Shown: positions 23,466 to 33,639 of the stretch, piece by piece
Numbering within the stretch: position 1 is the stretch's first letter
How the letters are laid out: every line of letters begins with the position of its first letter
Assembly (NCBI GenBank): GCA_030549495.1
Contig: JAUIRK010000714.1
Coordinates: 35,799 to 99,798, forward strand
Direction of reading: 5' to 3'
Length of the DNA: 64,000 bases
Source of the DNA: Nectonema munidae
Taxonomy: Eukaryota > Nematomorpha > Nectonematoida > Nectonematidae
Notes under the pieces: generated by a model
Database searches by the model: none
What the model was told of the DNA's origin: nothing
The model's input: only the letters and a program-made list of their open reading frames with translations
Translations under genes and position numbers: made by a program

Positions 23466-23539
23466 TATGTTCATTCCAAATGTTGATATGTTCATAATAA
23501 AATAAAACTTATAAATTTTTAAAGAGAAGAATGAAAATA

Positions 23540-23600
23540 TGGAGCAACAAATATATATATGTAGGTTTATATGAATATTGATACAAAATAATAAAATAAA
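23540..23600. repeat. Third copy of the ~60-bp AT-rich repeat
   Basis: Near-identical to 22562-22610, ending ATTGATACAAAATAATAAAA. It separates the two minus-strand LINE pieces. Confidence 0.75.
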
Positions 23601-23604
23601 AGAT

Positions 23605-24000
23605 TATACTTACAATAATCTTATTAATACAGTAAATGATGAATTTTTTTTAATAAAATCTAAAAAAAACAGCCCTACATTCACAGTGTTTGCTGAATGC
23701 ATCATGATTAAACTTAGCAAATTTTTTCCGTATACAATTAATACATTTATCGGAATCTTTCTTTGACGAAATGGTACATGATTTAGATTTATGGCCTTCA
23801 GCGAAAAATTTATAGACGTTTCTTTTGTTCCTACAATATGAAGATGTATGACCAAAATTTCAACAATTTGTGCATTGCTTGCATGAATAGAAATCAAAAA
23901 TTTTGTAACAACACTACGATAAATACAAATTACTTCCATACTTTTTATATCATTATATACGGAAAAAACTACAAGTTTGTTATTCATCATTTAATTTCTT
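23605..24000 (-). mobile_element. LINE ORF1 fragment with CCHC-type knuckles
   Basis: One minus frame reads CKQCTNC, NFGHTSSYCRN, FFAEGHKSKSCTISSKK, DKCINCIRKKFAKFNHDAF. The Cys/His pattern matches the knuckle region of the ORF1 at 62790-63080 (CSKCCMMGHTASNCKN, CRYCSGDHDGSSC). Frameshifted; 5' and 3' parts absent. Confidence 0.65.
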
Positions 24001-24739
24001 TTGGAAAAAGCTATTCTAAAAAGTTTTTTTTCAAGTAATGGCTTTATGTATTCATTTTTATTTATTATTAAGTCAATTATCAATTCATCACTCAAATACT
24101 AAAGGATAATTTTAGAGTAAAATCTAGGATTTTATTTTTGGTTTCAGTTTCCAAAAGAGATTTTGCATTCTCCAAGATTGGGAGTCTGGTAAAATAATAT
24201 TGTAAAAAATTGGCTAAATCAAATGCCTTTAATCTTTGTGAGTTTTCCTAATAACGCTAGGTGCATTATAAGTAAAGAAACTTAACAAATAAAATGAGAG
24301 AAATGAGCAAATAATTTGGACTTAGCAATTCAAGGCACAAATCTAATTTAACAAAGTAGGGCCATCATAAATGTGAGTTGAATGTATAAGATTTGAATTG
24401 AAATACGAATTTATTAATATAATGAAAAAAACATCTACTAAGAATAAAAATTTTTATAAAGAAAATAGAATCTTTACAGTTTTTATTTACAAAAATTCTA
24501 CTCTATGGTATTGCAAAAATTTTGAAATTATCATTATTTACAATAAAAAAAATTGTTAAATTGTAGAGAATTTATAATCTGTAGGGCAATAAAAATTAGA
24601 ATAAGTCCTACGAAACACAGTCTTCAAAATTATAGTCTAACCGTTGTTTACACTTCTTTAAAAATCCAGTAGCTACTTACACGTTTTAGTGCTATAATTC
24701 CTATATTTATTTGAATAAAAAGAAATAATTTTTTTTTAT
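24001..24739. other. MULE internal AT-rich DNA
   Basis: No gene. 24195-24265 is a weak copy of the repeat at 17240. Confidence 0.45.
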
Positions 24740-24933
24740 TCCTAATCCAAAAATATCAACACAATAGAAAAATTTTTAAATCCATAAAGCATTTTTAAAT
24801 TTATGGTGACCTTTAAATTTAAATTTCAAATTTAGGATTAAGATGAAAGGAGTACCAAAATTTTTAATTCTAGAAAAGTTAATTATATAAATTTTTAGTT
24901 TATTTTGCTTGTGCCCACTATTTAGAGATACCC
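24740..24933 (-). repeat. MULE right terminal inverted repeat
   Basis: Reverse-complement partner of 16696-16965; the last 40 bp are near-identical. Confidence 0.75.
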
Positions 24934-24942
24934 TCCTTGAGG
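24934..24942. repeat. 9-bp target duplication of the MULE, right
   Basis: TCCTTGAGG; compare TCATTGAGG at 16687-16695. Confidence 0.75.
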
Positions 24943-25870
24943 TGTTTCCAGATCTTCATATATATATTCGTAGACGCTTTTGCTTTTGCCACAGCTACTT
25001 TTTCTTTACCTCTTTTCTTGCACGCTGGTATTCTACTTTATCTGCTTGCTACTTTGTTTGTTCCCTTTTATCTTTGCATTTTTTATATTTATTTAGTTTG
25101 TCTTGTATACTTTTTTCCCCTACCAATTCTGCCTAACGCAAAAAGGTTTACCAGATGTTCTCCCCAAAACTTCCATAGGTATGCCATCATCCACTCTTTC
25201 TAATAATTTTTTCTTGAATTTATCCTTCTCTCATCTCTTTTCTTTTTGCGTCTTGGAATATTCAACAAATGATTTAGAACCACTAGTCTATGTTGCGGCG
25301 TCACATGGTCACCTGGAATTACTCATCAGTCTATTACTTCGTTAATCTTCGACCGTCTATATATGAGAAAATCAATATGTTCTGCATCAGAACCACTCTT
25401 TAAAGTGATGATATGCTCTTTCCTTTTGCTAAAAAATATGATTACAATTATTATATCCATTACAGTAGGGACATTTATTACTCTTTACTCATCTTTATTT
25501 TGCACCCATACCCATGATCTCCATCTATACTTTCGGTGCCTTTGCTATTTTGAATGAAATTGCCATTAAGGTCTGCCCCAAGATTATCTTTCTTCTGGTA
25601 AAATACTTGCTATTGCCATCTCTAACTTTATCCAAAAAGCTTCGTTTTCATCTTCTATAACACCAGGTTGCGGGGCATAAGCACTTATCACGCATAAATA
25701 AATTCTCCCATACATCAGCTTGATCATCATCATTCAATCTTCCTCTCTAGTAACACTTATAAGATTTTTTTTCTTATCCCAACTCCATTTCTTCCTCGTG
25801 GTGTTGCGCTACTATAATACAATCTGTATCATTCTGAGAGCTCTTTTGCTTTATTACCTCTTCACCTAGT
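24943..25870 (-). mobile_element. RTE-like LINE endonuclease region, upstream piece
   Basis: The minus strand reads CVISAYAPQPGVIEDENEAFW (25720-25650), LEMAIASILPEER, KEHIITLKSGSDAEHIDFLI (25420-25350), then VIPGDHVTPQHRLVVLNHLL (25330-25270). It ends SVYEYIYEDLETPQ at the MULE edge. These are endonuclease and linker landmarks of RTE-like LINEs. Stops and frame changes show decay. The linker resumes at 16686. Confidence 0.7.
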
Positions 25871-25888
25871 CTTTTGTATACATAATAT

Positions 25889-26150
25889 ATGGAATCTTCT
25901 TATCTTCATCAATTTAAAGTTTATTCTCCGAAACTAGTTAACAATATCACTAATAAAGTTTCCAATTTTTTTCATTTTTATAAACCTTTTTTACCTTATC
26001 TTTCAATGGGTATATCTGTTAGAAATATTGTTTTTAAATATAAAAAATATCTAATATCTTTTAGAATTGTTAATTTAAAAAATTTGAGTACCTTCAATTT
26101 CTCCTAAAAATGAAATGTCGGTGTTCTTCACTCTTGAAACATATTAACCT
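25889..26150 (+). mobile_element. LINE ORF2 C-terminal end, plus strand
   Basis: A 72-codon frame reads YLHQFKVYSPKLVNNITNKV, then FKYKKYLISF. The Y-S-P-K-L-x-N-x-x-x-N-K-V pattern resembles the final residues of CR1/Jockey ORF2. AT-rich tail follows. Short, so tentative. Confidence 0.45.
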
Positions 26151-26289
26151 AGTTCAAGTATTATTTATATATATTTAATTTATCTACTTATTTTATTTTA
26201 TTATTTATTTATACTAGTTAAGCTTATTCTCTTAATTACTTTATTTTATTTATAGATTTAGACGATATTATTGACCCCCAGGAAACGCG

Positions 26290-26421
26290 CCCTTTCGTAA
26301 CCAGTGTATCATATATGATACATAAACAATTTTACCTTCGTCTGCTTTTTTAAATGGTTTTGTATATGAATCTTCTGCTTTTTAATAAATATCGTCTGAT
26401 TTTTTCCTGGTCACGAAAGGG
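26290..26421. mobile_element. piggyBac-type MITE (132 bp)
   Basis: Ends CCCTTTCGTAACCAG and the complement of CCCTTTCGTGACCAG. TTAA on the right (26422-26425), CGCG on the left, so the left target site has mutated. Palindrome TGTATCATATATGATACA at 26305-26322. Three TC(G/T)TCTG(N)TTTTT direct repeats inside. Confidence 0.85.
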
Positions 26422-26424
26422 TTA

Positions 26425-26829
26425 AGAATGTTCATTCTTTTTCTAATATTTTTACTGAATTTGACAACTTAAAATCAAATGCCCATAAAATATTTGATAA
26501 TTGTAAAAATAATGTTGGCTGTTTTATTGATAATATGTTTGATAAGTCAAAAACATGATTCTTCAACACAATATATTTTTTTAAACCTTACCGCGACCGG
26601 GAGGAAGACTCGTAAAAATATAGAACTCAAAACAATCACACAAAAAAAGGTTTTATGGAAAACAACCTTGTAATAACTCTTATATAAAAATATTAATTAC
26701 AAGTAAATATCCATGAGATATAAAATATGTAAATACTAAATATGTTAAATCTATTTCAACACATATAACTAAGTTTGAAAGATTTCTCTACCATATAAAA
26801 GATTCATGTAGGGAACTAGAGAGATCTTC
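26425..26829. other. Spacer, no genes seen
   Basis: AT-rich; no supported feature. Confidence 0.45.
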
Positions 26830-27250
26830 AAGTCTTTGATAACCAAAGAGTTAAAGAAATATCAAATTTTGACAAAATTCAGCGTTTCAGTACGTGTTCA
26901 TGGCTCTCTTAAGCAGCTTGTTAGCCTCAACAAGAACCGGACCATTCATTGCGAATTCCATTACCTTCTTCATCGTTTCTTCTTTCACTGGTCTCTTGTG
27001 GAAATGTCGTCAAAAACACTGAAATCGATAGTATGATCTGTAGATATTTTGACTGTTGCGACAGTTGAGTTGTGCATAATCATTTCAATACCTTCATAAA
27101 GTTTCTTTTTTGTTGACACAAAAGCCTTGATCAATTCCTTGCTATCATCATAATTCTCAGTTTCGACTTTATCTAGCGGACTTACAAAATCCTTGTACTG
27201 ATAACGAAGTTCTTCATCGGAAATGGATTTAAAATTACTTTATTACTATT
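26830..27250 (-). pseudogene. Unclassified transposase-like fragment
   Basis: The minus strand reads SISDEELRYQYKDFVSPLDK, ELIKAFVSTKKKLYEGIEMI, HNSTVATVKIS, then one frame over VMEFAMNGPVLVEANKLLKR with AMNTYW. The L-Y-E-G-I-E-x-I and N-G-P-x-L-x-x-A-N patterns recall an ORF seen in repetitive animal transposase-like proteins, but I cannot place it in a named family. Low but real coding character over about 130 codons. Confidence 0.4.
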
Positions 27251-27289
27251 TCTTATTCTTTCACCTATTTTATATAGATTTATGTTGCG

Positions 27290-27430
27290 CATGAGTCTTT
27301 TGTTTCATTTTTTGACAGTAAAACCAATTCTGTAGTGTAGTCTTTGAGTGCGGAAAGTGTAGTGCAGCGAAGGTGAAACCATTTGAAGCACCAGTTGCAA
27401 CAAACGGATCCAACAGTAGTGCGAGATGAC
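27290..27430 (-). pseudogene. PHD-like finger scrap
   Basis: The minus strand reads VCCNWCFKWFHLRCTTLSAL, giving C-x2-C-x2-W-F-H-x2-C, the middle of a PHD-type finger. It lies just upstream (in minus-strand sense) of the 26830-27250 fragment and may belong to the same broken gene. Confidence 0.4.
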
Positions 27431-27619
27431 GTAATGCGTAAGATGCATTTAGGACATTATTTTTTTCATCAAAGTTGCAGCCTTGGAAGCAGACAAAACT
27501 TTTCCATGTGCAAAGTCCAGGTCCTTCTGTCTTTCAATAGGGTTGTAAAGAGGCGTTTGGTCTCTTTAAAGCTCCGGTCCCACCACCTGGATGCTAATTA
27601 ATTTCGCTAAAAATAAAGT

Positions 27620-29205
27620 ACTAAAAGAGTAACAAATATCTTAGTTTGTGAGGCGCATCAAACAACCTACTATGAACTATTAGTTTAGTGTATAGGCAAT
27701 TTTTTTCCGAGTTTAAAAATGTTTCTTGGCTGTTGACATATATTTTATTTCAAAAAAGTTTTTATCAGGGAGTATAAAGCCTAACATTTTATAGAGTTTA
27801 ACAAATCAATTTTTTTATCCTATGGAGTATTTGCTCAAAAAATAAAATTCTTAAAATATTTCAGATAAAAAAATTTAAAAATATAATTAAAATTTTTTTT
27901 TAGAAATTTTTCTTAATTACAATCGAATTCTTTGAGAGACAGTTTTTCAGAAGAATTTAATATCTTTTTTTTGAAATTTTGAATGAATTTTTAAAAAGCT
28001 ATCTAAGAAGCGTATGAGTTAACGTATGAAAGCTGCTTTTTGAATTCGTTATCCATATGTTTTCACTAGCTCACGACAATGAAAAAAATCTTCCCATTTT
28101 CTTGGATAGCTCATTACGTGGCCTTATTATGTCACCGACCAAAAAAATCAAATGCAAATTGATGTATATTTTGTTGTACGTAGGTGTACAACTTGTGAAT
28201 ATGTTATGTGCAAAACGTTCTTTTTTGATATGTTTTATATGTCCCGATAGCATGTAAAGATTATGTGATGAATTATTACGATTGCTTCTATTTTTTGAAT
28301 AAATATTTTTATAAAAATTTTCATATTTGTTTTTAGAAACTTTTGGCAAAACAACACACACTTATAATTTGCGAAGTGTATAGTGTATGAGGTTTGATAA
28401 ATAAGAGTAATGTGCAAACTTGCAGAAATTTATTTGTCAGGGAAGGGGGGTGCTTTTTTTAAATGTTATTTTAAAGGAATTTGTGTCTGAAACTCAACCA
28501 ACCGTAAAACAAGTAAAGTAATATGAAAAGTCTATTCTTAAGCCAAACAAGTCCTTTAAGGATATAAAATTCAAAATTATTGGTTATTTACTGGATTTGC
28601 TCCCCTGTTTGCATTCTCTATACAAATGGATTGATAAATTTTTTATTTTTATATCTACTTTGAATATTTTGTTTTGATATTGTAAACGCGCATAATGTTA
28701 AGAGAAATCAAATTTAACTTCTAAAAGAGTTAAAAACATTTCTTAGCACTGTTTTCATAAACGTGTTATTAAATAAAAAGTATATTTAACTTTTGTATTT
28801 TTTTTATTTATCTTTTTCATGGACAAACTGTTTTTAATAATTTTTTCATTGTCCAAGACATGCATTTTTACAAAATTTTCGATAATTTTGAAACACACAA
28901 TTTTCGTTATAAACAGTTTTACGATACATCTGTCACAAGTTTGATAGCCATATGTTGCCAAGTTTAAAATGTTTATGTGCAATAATAGGAACTTTTTTTT
29001 TGAAATTAATAGATAATTTTAGCTTTCAAAAAATAAACAATAAAAGTTTAATAAAAAACTGAAAATAATACAGTGTTGTATCATTTATTCAACAAAACAA
29101 AAACAATACATGGAATGAGTTAAAAATGATAATACAAGTTAAGAGAGATATTGATGTACAATTATTTATAACGTAAAATCTGTTACTAAAGTTTGCTTGG
29201 TACAA
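27620..29205. other. AT-rich spacer, no genes seen
   Basis: No coding region, RNA gene or terminal repeats recognised over about 1.6 kb. Confidence 0.5.
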
Positions 29206-29209
29206 ATTA

Positions 29210-29895
29210 TTTTTCACTTAGAGCCTCTTTGTTTGCATTTATTAATCACACTTCTGCATCTTCTTTAGCTTCTAAATATCCAATTAATTTTGAACAGTGA
29301 TCAATAGCTGGCGAGTATGATGGTATCGGTGTTGGCTCAGGTAAGTCAATATCATCATACTGATTAGTACTTTCTGGTGCTTTCCTTACCATTGTTACTA
29401 GTAATCATGAAGGGTACCATCTGATTCATTAGCAGTTCCACTAAGTGATTCGATTAATTGAAGAATACATTGTAACTTACATTGTAACTAGTAATCATGA
29501 AGGGTACCATCTGATTCATTAGCAGTTCCACTAAGTGAATCGATTAATTGAAGAATAGGCGAATTATCTTCTGGGTCATCGTCGTCTTGATCATTCTCAT
29601 GTTCTGATGATTCTCTTTCTATAGGCTGAATTTATAAACGACAATGACCGAAACAGTTGGCTATTGTTTTTTGTTTCACACGTGTCCATGCCTGACTAAT
29701 CAGACAAATATGTTGTGAAAAGAGACGAAGAGAAGGCGAGGATGAAACAAAGCAAGAAGCAGCAAAAAGAGAGGGCGTAGATTCACACTCTTCTCCGTTT
29801 ACATAACAAAAATGCTTGACTATACGTTGATTCCATGCTTTATCCGATGACGATGAATTTCGATTTATCCGATCGTTTTTTTGTGACAATAAGGG
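29210..29895 (-). pseudogene. pogo/Tigger transposase C-terminal fragment
   Basis: The minus strand reads NQRIVKHF, LISQAWTRVKQKTIANCF (29760-29640), then an acidic stretch HENDQDDDDPEDNS and YSPAIDHCSKLIGYLEAKED. The S-Q-A-W-x-x-V-x-x-x-T-I-x-N-C-F motif is the landmark after the third catalytic Asp in pogo/Tigger/jerky proteins, and the acidic C-terminus is typical. The catalytic core is absent. A 29903-30920 hAT-like element lies at its upstream edge. Confidence 0.7.
29391..29560. repeat. Tandem duplication of ~77 bp
   Basis: GTAATCATGAAGGGTACCAT through AATTGAAGAATA occurs twice, starting near 29400 and 29489, differing at about one base. It lies within the acidic tail coding of the Tigger fragment, so the duplication copied coding DNA. 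Recent. Confidence 0.85.
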
Positions 29896-29902
29896 TCTAG
29901 GG

Positions 29903-30920
29903 CAGTCATTCTTAACATTTTCAAGTAACGGACCCCTTCAAAATTTAAATTTTGGAATTTGGAGCCCTTATTTTTAAATACATCTCAAATTTAAACATTA
30001 TGTATCATTTTAGTCCAATTAATCAATCAATTTTACGGTTACTTTCTTATAAAGATGAAGTCTAGCTAAATATTACAATCTTAAAAAACTTATTTGCTAT
30101 ATTTTTCCACTGTTTTTAATTTTGTTCATTTCTTAGTCTTGGGTCTCTTTTTAATTCAGTTTAGTTTTTATATGTAATGAAAGTTGGATATATTAGAGGT
30201 GCCGAACATGCTGATTCACAAAGATAAGCAGTAACAAAGGGAAACCTCTTTTTGTTAAAATAAATTTTTAGCAATTAAAAATATTTAATTATTAAAATTG
30301 AAAAGTTTGCAAAGCTTCCTGTTTCCAACATTCTTTTTCGCAGTGGCAGTTTAGTCAGAAAAGCTTTAAATTGAAGCATCTACAATTATAACTCCAAGAC
30401 CTTTAATGGGCGAATTTACTTGATTTATACGGCTGAAAATATCTGATAAATAGACTTAGCTACAAGTAAACTTTTCATTATATAAAGTCTCAAAATATAA
30501 TTAAAATAAGCCCCAAATTCATAATTCGTGCTCCTGAAAGCCAACGAACTTCTGTATGGTAAAGAAGACTTCATATTTTACTACCATTTCTTGGGAATAA
30601 AAGTTATCAGTCATAATAAAATGTGATAAATAATAATTTTTCTATTTCTTCAAAGTTGCGCCATGCAACGAAAAAAATTGTGCTTATAAGATATCACATA
30701 CATGAATAGAGACTCAGAAACACACATGTTATCAATGGTGAAAATGATTTAATAAAACTAAACAATATCTTCAAATTTTAAGGAAAAGAAACAAAGTTAC
30801 GTTTGCTATGCATTCCAACTTTAATTAAAAATTAGTTTTTTAAACTTATTTTAAGTTTTTTTACAAAAATAATTCATGGACCCCATGAGACGGAGCCATG
30901 GTTCAGGTTGAGGGTCTCTG
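29903..30920. mobile_element. Non-autonomous hAT-type element (1,018 bp)
   Basis: Ends CAGTCATTCTTAAC and the complement of CAGAGACCCTCAACCTGAACC-type sequence, both variants of CAGTGGTTCNCAACC. Flanks GTCTAGGG (29895-29902) and GTCTAGGA (30921-30928) match in 7 of 8. GGACCCC near the left end and GGACCCCATGAGAC near the right mirror the ends of mammalian-type Charlie elements. No coding. Confidence 0.8.
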
Positions 30921-31192
30921 GTCTAGGAACACAGAAATTATCTTGTTATAAGCAAAATTTTGTTATATATTATTCGACTTTTATTACTATATGATAGGAT
31001 AAATGGCTGGACCGACGATGTTGTTACCCCCTAGAATACACTACCTCGTTATTAGTGTTATCTATCAGTTCAAAAAAACAAAAATTTTAAAAATATTAAT
31101 CACAAATTGTGTGTATTTTATTTTGGTGACATATTTAATTAATGGAGGAAAATTGGCTTAAAAAATTGAATTGAGTAAAAAGCCCGACTGTG

Positions 31193-31368
31193 CAGGGGCG
31201 TAGCCAGAGGGGGCAAGGGGGCAGTGCCCCCCAAATACCTTTTCTGCCCCCCCCCCCAAATACCAAATATTTTTACTACTTAATTAAAGTTCTTATTTTA
31301 TTTTCAATATGCTTGCCCCCCTAAATTCCTTGCATGCCCTCCAACTTCCATTTTTGGCTACGCCACTG
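31193..31368. mobile_element. hAT-type MITE (176 bp), perfect 8-bp duplication
   Basis: Ends CAGGGGCGTAGCC and the complement of CAGTGGCGTAGCC. CGACTGTG duplicated exactly at 31185-31192 and 31369-31376. G- and C-runs near the ends. No coding. Confidence 0.92.
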
Positions 31369-31499
31369 CGACTGTGGCATACCAAGAATAAATTAACCGA
31401 ATTTTAGAAACGAAATTTTTATATCATTTTCTCCAGTTCTTAGAATAAAGTAGTCGTAATTCTACGTGTAGTATATTCTGAAATATGCAAATGTAATGA

Positions 31500-32624
31500 A
31501 TGGATAAACTTTCTCGTATGCCTAATTTAACTGAAGTTGAAAAAGAAGCGCGAGGCCAAGTCCTTGACTCCTATTCCGATTTCATTCAAAACGGTGAGAA
31601 TGCCTTGACTAAGTATATCGAGTTACCAACTTCAACCTTTCCTTTTTCCCCTCCTGCCTCGTCAAATCTAATTCCAACGGATTGGAGCGAAGAAGAAAAA
31701 GCACGGCTTAAGATGAATATACAAAATTTTTGTCACAACTACCATTTGAAAAGTTTAGACATCCTATTCAACACACATTCACCATTTTACGACGAGAAAA
31801 AGGCGCGCAAGTATAAAAGAAGCACAAAATTGTGGGCAGTGTTGGGGTACAAAATTGAGCGCTATTTGTGTTATATTTATCAGCGCACCCGAAATAATGA
31901 ACTATCCTTTAAAAATTCGTCCTCTAGGAGTTTGTCAACGGAAGATAAAAAGCTCATACTCAACTATGAAGGAAAAAAGAGGCCTTCTATAGCACAGTTG
32001 GCAGCAGAGTCCAATCTTTCGTATAAAGCGTTTCACAGTTGTATGAAAGAGACGAATTTCTTAAACTCAGAAGCAGGATCGTGGCTTATGCAAGACACAC
32101 TCGAATTAATCAAGATCATAATAAGATCAACTCCGAAAGACAATTTTTTCCAAAACAAAATAAACTGGAAGCAAATTGCAGAGAAACTTAAGAGACGCAG
32201 CGAACTCAAGTGTCAAAGAAAGTGGTTGAATGTCATCCGAGTTTTGCACAATCCTATGTTTTCTGATGTCCTGGATAACGCAGAAGCCATCCGATGCCTG
32301 TCCTATTTTAAGAGACACATTTCCACTTATTTTCCCCTTAGCAATGTTTCTTTGTCTAAAATGTCACTACGTAAATTTAAAAGTTATTCCAAAGTCGTCA
32401 TAGAGGAAATAAATTCAAATTATCAATTAAAATTTCCACCTATCGATCACACGGATAAAGTTTTGGATGGAAGCAATGACAAATTGATCAAGCACATAGA
32501 TATAAAATTGAACTATTCTTTTCAAGATATCAATACTCTAAAGTCCTTGTTGACAAGAGTTTTCAATGGAGAAAACATCTTTTTCAAACACGAAAATAAG
32601 CAATTATTCGTTTCTGTTTCTTGA
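31500..32624 (+). CDS. Myb/SANT-type DNA-binding protein, TTF1/DMTF1/Reb1-like
   Basis: A 374-residue intact frame with much higher GC than its surroundings, so a host gene. Three helix-turn-helix-like blocks are visible: DWSEEEKARLKMNIQNFC (61-78) with a following LWAVLGYKIERYLCYIYQRT (111-130), which matches the spacer of TTF1/DMTF1/Reb1 proteins; LSTEDKKLIL with IAQLAAESNLSYKAFHS (145-180); and WLMQDTLELIKII with INWKQIAEKLKRRSELKCQRKWLNV (195-245), the best Myb repeat. Family members bind DNA, for example terminating rRNA transcription (TTF1, Reb1) or regulating cell-cycle genes (DMTF1). No signal peptide or membrane segment, so nuclear by inference. The first ATG of the frame is used. 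An AATAAA lies near 32836. No introns visible. Exact orthology is uncertain. Confidence 0.65.
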   Translation: MDKLSRMPNLTEVEKEARGQVLDSYSDFIQNGENALTKYIELPTSTFPFSPPASSNLIPTDWSEEEKARLKMNIQNFCHNYHLKSLDILFNTHSPFYDEKKARKYKRSTKLWAVLGYKIERYLCYIYQRTRNNELSFKNSSSRSLSTEDKKLILNYEGKKRPSIAQLAAESNLSYKAFHSCMKETNFLNSEAGSWLMQDTLELIKIIIRSTPKDNFFQNKINWKQIAEKLKRRSELKCQRKWLNVIRVLHNPMFSDVLDNAEAIRCLSYFKRHISTYFPLSNVSLSKMSLRKFKSYSKVVIEEINSNYQLKFPPIDHTDKVLDGSNDKLIKHIDIKLNYSFQDINTLKSLLTRVFNGENIFFKHENKQLFVSVS

Positions 32625-32923
32625 AGAATTTTTTTATCATCCTTCCTATACCTTTACCATATAAACTTTTTTACTTCTCCAAAAGTATTGATGTGAATAT
32701 TTTATTTCCAAGGTCTCTACTCTAACTGTATACTCTCAAAAATCGCAATTGGACACCAGTCCCTAAAAATCGCCTACTTTAAATTATATAAAAGCGCATT
32801 GAAAAGAAAAGCAGGGGATTAAAGGATTCATTTGAAATAAAAAAATATTTGCTTATTTTATTCTATTAATAAGGTATCTCTAGTATAATATGAGATGAGT
32901 CGTCAAAACATTGAAGGAATTTA
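32625..32923. other. 3' flank of the Myb gene
   Basis: Contains the AATAAA near 32836; otherwise nothing seen. Confidence 0.4.
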
Positions 32924-32927
32924 TTAA

Positions 32928-33060
32928 CCCTTTTAGGCAAAAAGGGTCAATTGTGACTTAAAGAATAAAATTAGTCTGCTTTAAGTTTTATGAAAATCTG
33001 TTTAAAGCACACAATTCGTTTTTGAAACCGACGAAGTTAAGTAATTTCATATAAAACCAT
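32928..33060. mobile_element. Degenerate piggyBac-type MITE
   Basis: TTAA (32924-32927) then CCCTTTTAGGCAAAA; an imperfect 18-bp palindrome AGGGTCAATTGTGACTTA begins exactly 15 bp in (32943). TTAGTCTGCTTTAAG follows as in the other copies. The right end is not clear. Confidence 0.5.
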
Positions 33061-33376
33061 CTTTTAAAATCAGGAAATCCCGCGGCTTTTAAATATGGCG
33101 GAGGTTTAGGTAAAAAATATTATCCATTGAATGAAATGCACATTTTTAGAAGTTAGTTGTGATAATCCAGCCGTCATGTTTTGACCGAGTCAAAATAGTT
33201 GATGAATAATTGCCTGTGCGACACGCAGTAGTCTGTCAACTCGTAAAGGTAAAGTATTTTTATTATATACAAGAAAGCACTCACTACCCCTGAAAATTAT
33301 TGCTAAACTACTTTGGGATAATTAACGCCCTATTCGAGAACTAGTTTTGTATGTCGATGATCATGATTACATTTAA

Positions 33377-33488
33377 CTCTTTTATACCGAATGGGACATG
33401 TGTGTCCTATAAAATAAAAGTTACTTACTCAAAGTCGTATGAAAACTCCTCGAAAATGAAAAGTTTTCAAAAAGTCGCGCTTTAATGG
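33377..33488. mobile_element. Degenerate piggyBac-type MITE
   Basis: TTAA (33373-33376) then CTCTTTTATACCGAA; palindrome TGGGACATGTGTGTCCTA at 33392-33409, 15 bp in. The right end CGCGCTTTAATGG resembles GGCCTTAAATGGG of the 14476 copy. No TTAA on the right. Confidence 0.6.
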
Positions 33489-33639
33489 ATCGCACTCTAG
33501 TGATGGATTTTTGTTTAAATTCATACTAGCGTTACCATATTAAAATATACTAGTTTTTAGTCACATCTGCATCACAGTGCGCTGCCATTAAATATATACA
33601 GTTGTCAATCAAATCCATAAGTGATATGATCGGTTTACT

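Larger units (their letters stand above)
16696..24933. mobile_element. Mutator-like element (8.2 kb) with long terminal inverted repeats
   Basis: Both ends begin (C/G)GGTATCTCTAAATAGTGGG and remain similar for about 250 bp with gaps. 9-bp near-identical duplications flank them, and an RTE-like LINE continues on either side. Inside are a PHD-finger/OTU-like reading frame (18093-18845) and MULE transposase remains (about 19000-20560). The true element was shorter: at least two hAT MITEs, a gypsy pol piece and LINE fragments were added later. Long inverted repeats, the 9-bp duplication and the MULE-type protein all agree. Not active: many stops. Confidence 0.8.

Noticed and set aside
22183-23600. 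CRISPR array
   Set aside because: Units are few, unequally spaced and AT-rich, in a eukaryotic transposon setting; they are satellite-like repeats.
24909-25345. Plus-strand overlapping hydrophobic ORFs resembling membrane proteins
   Set aside because: They are the reverse complement of LINE endonuclease coding; hydrophobicity comes from T-rich antisense DNA.
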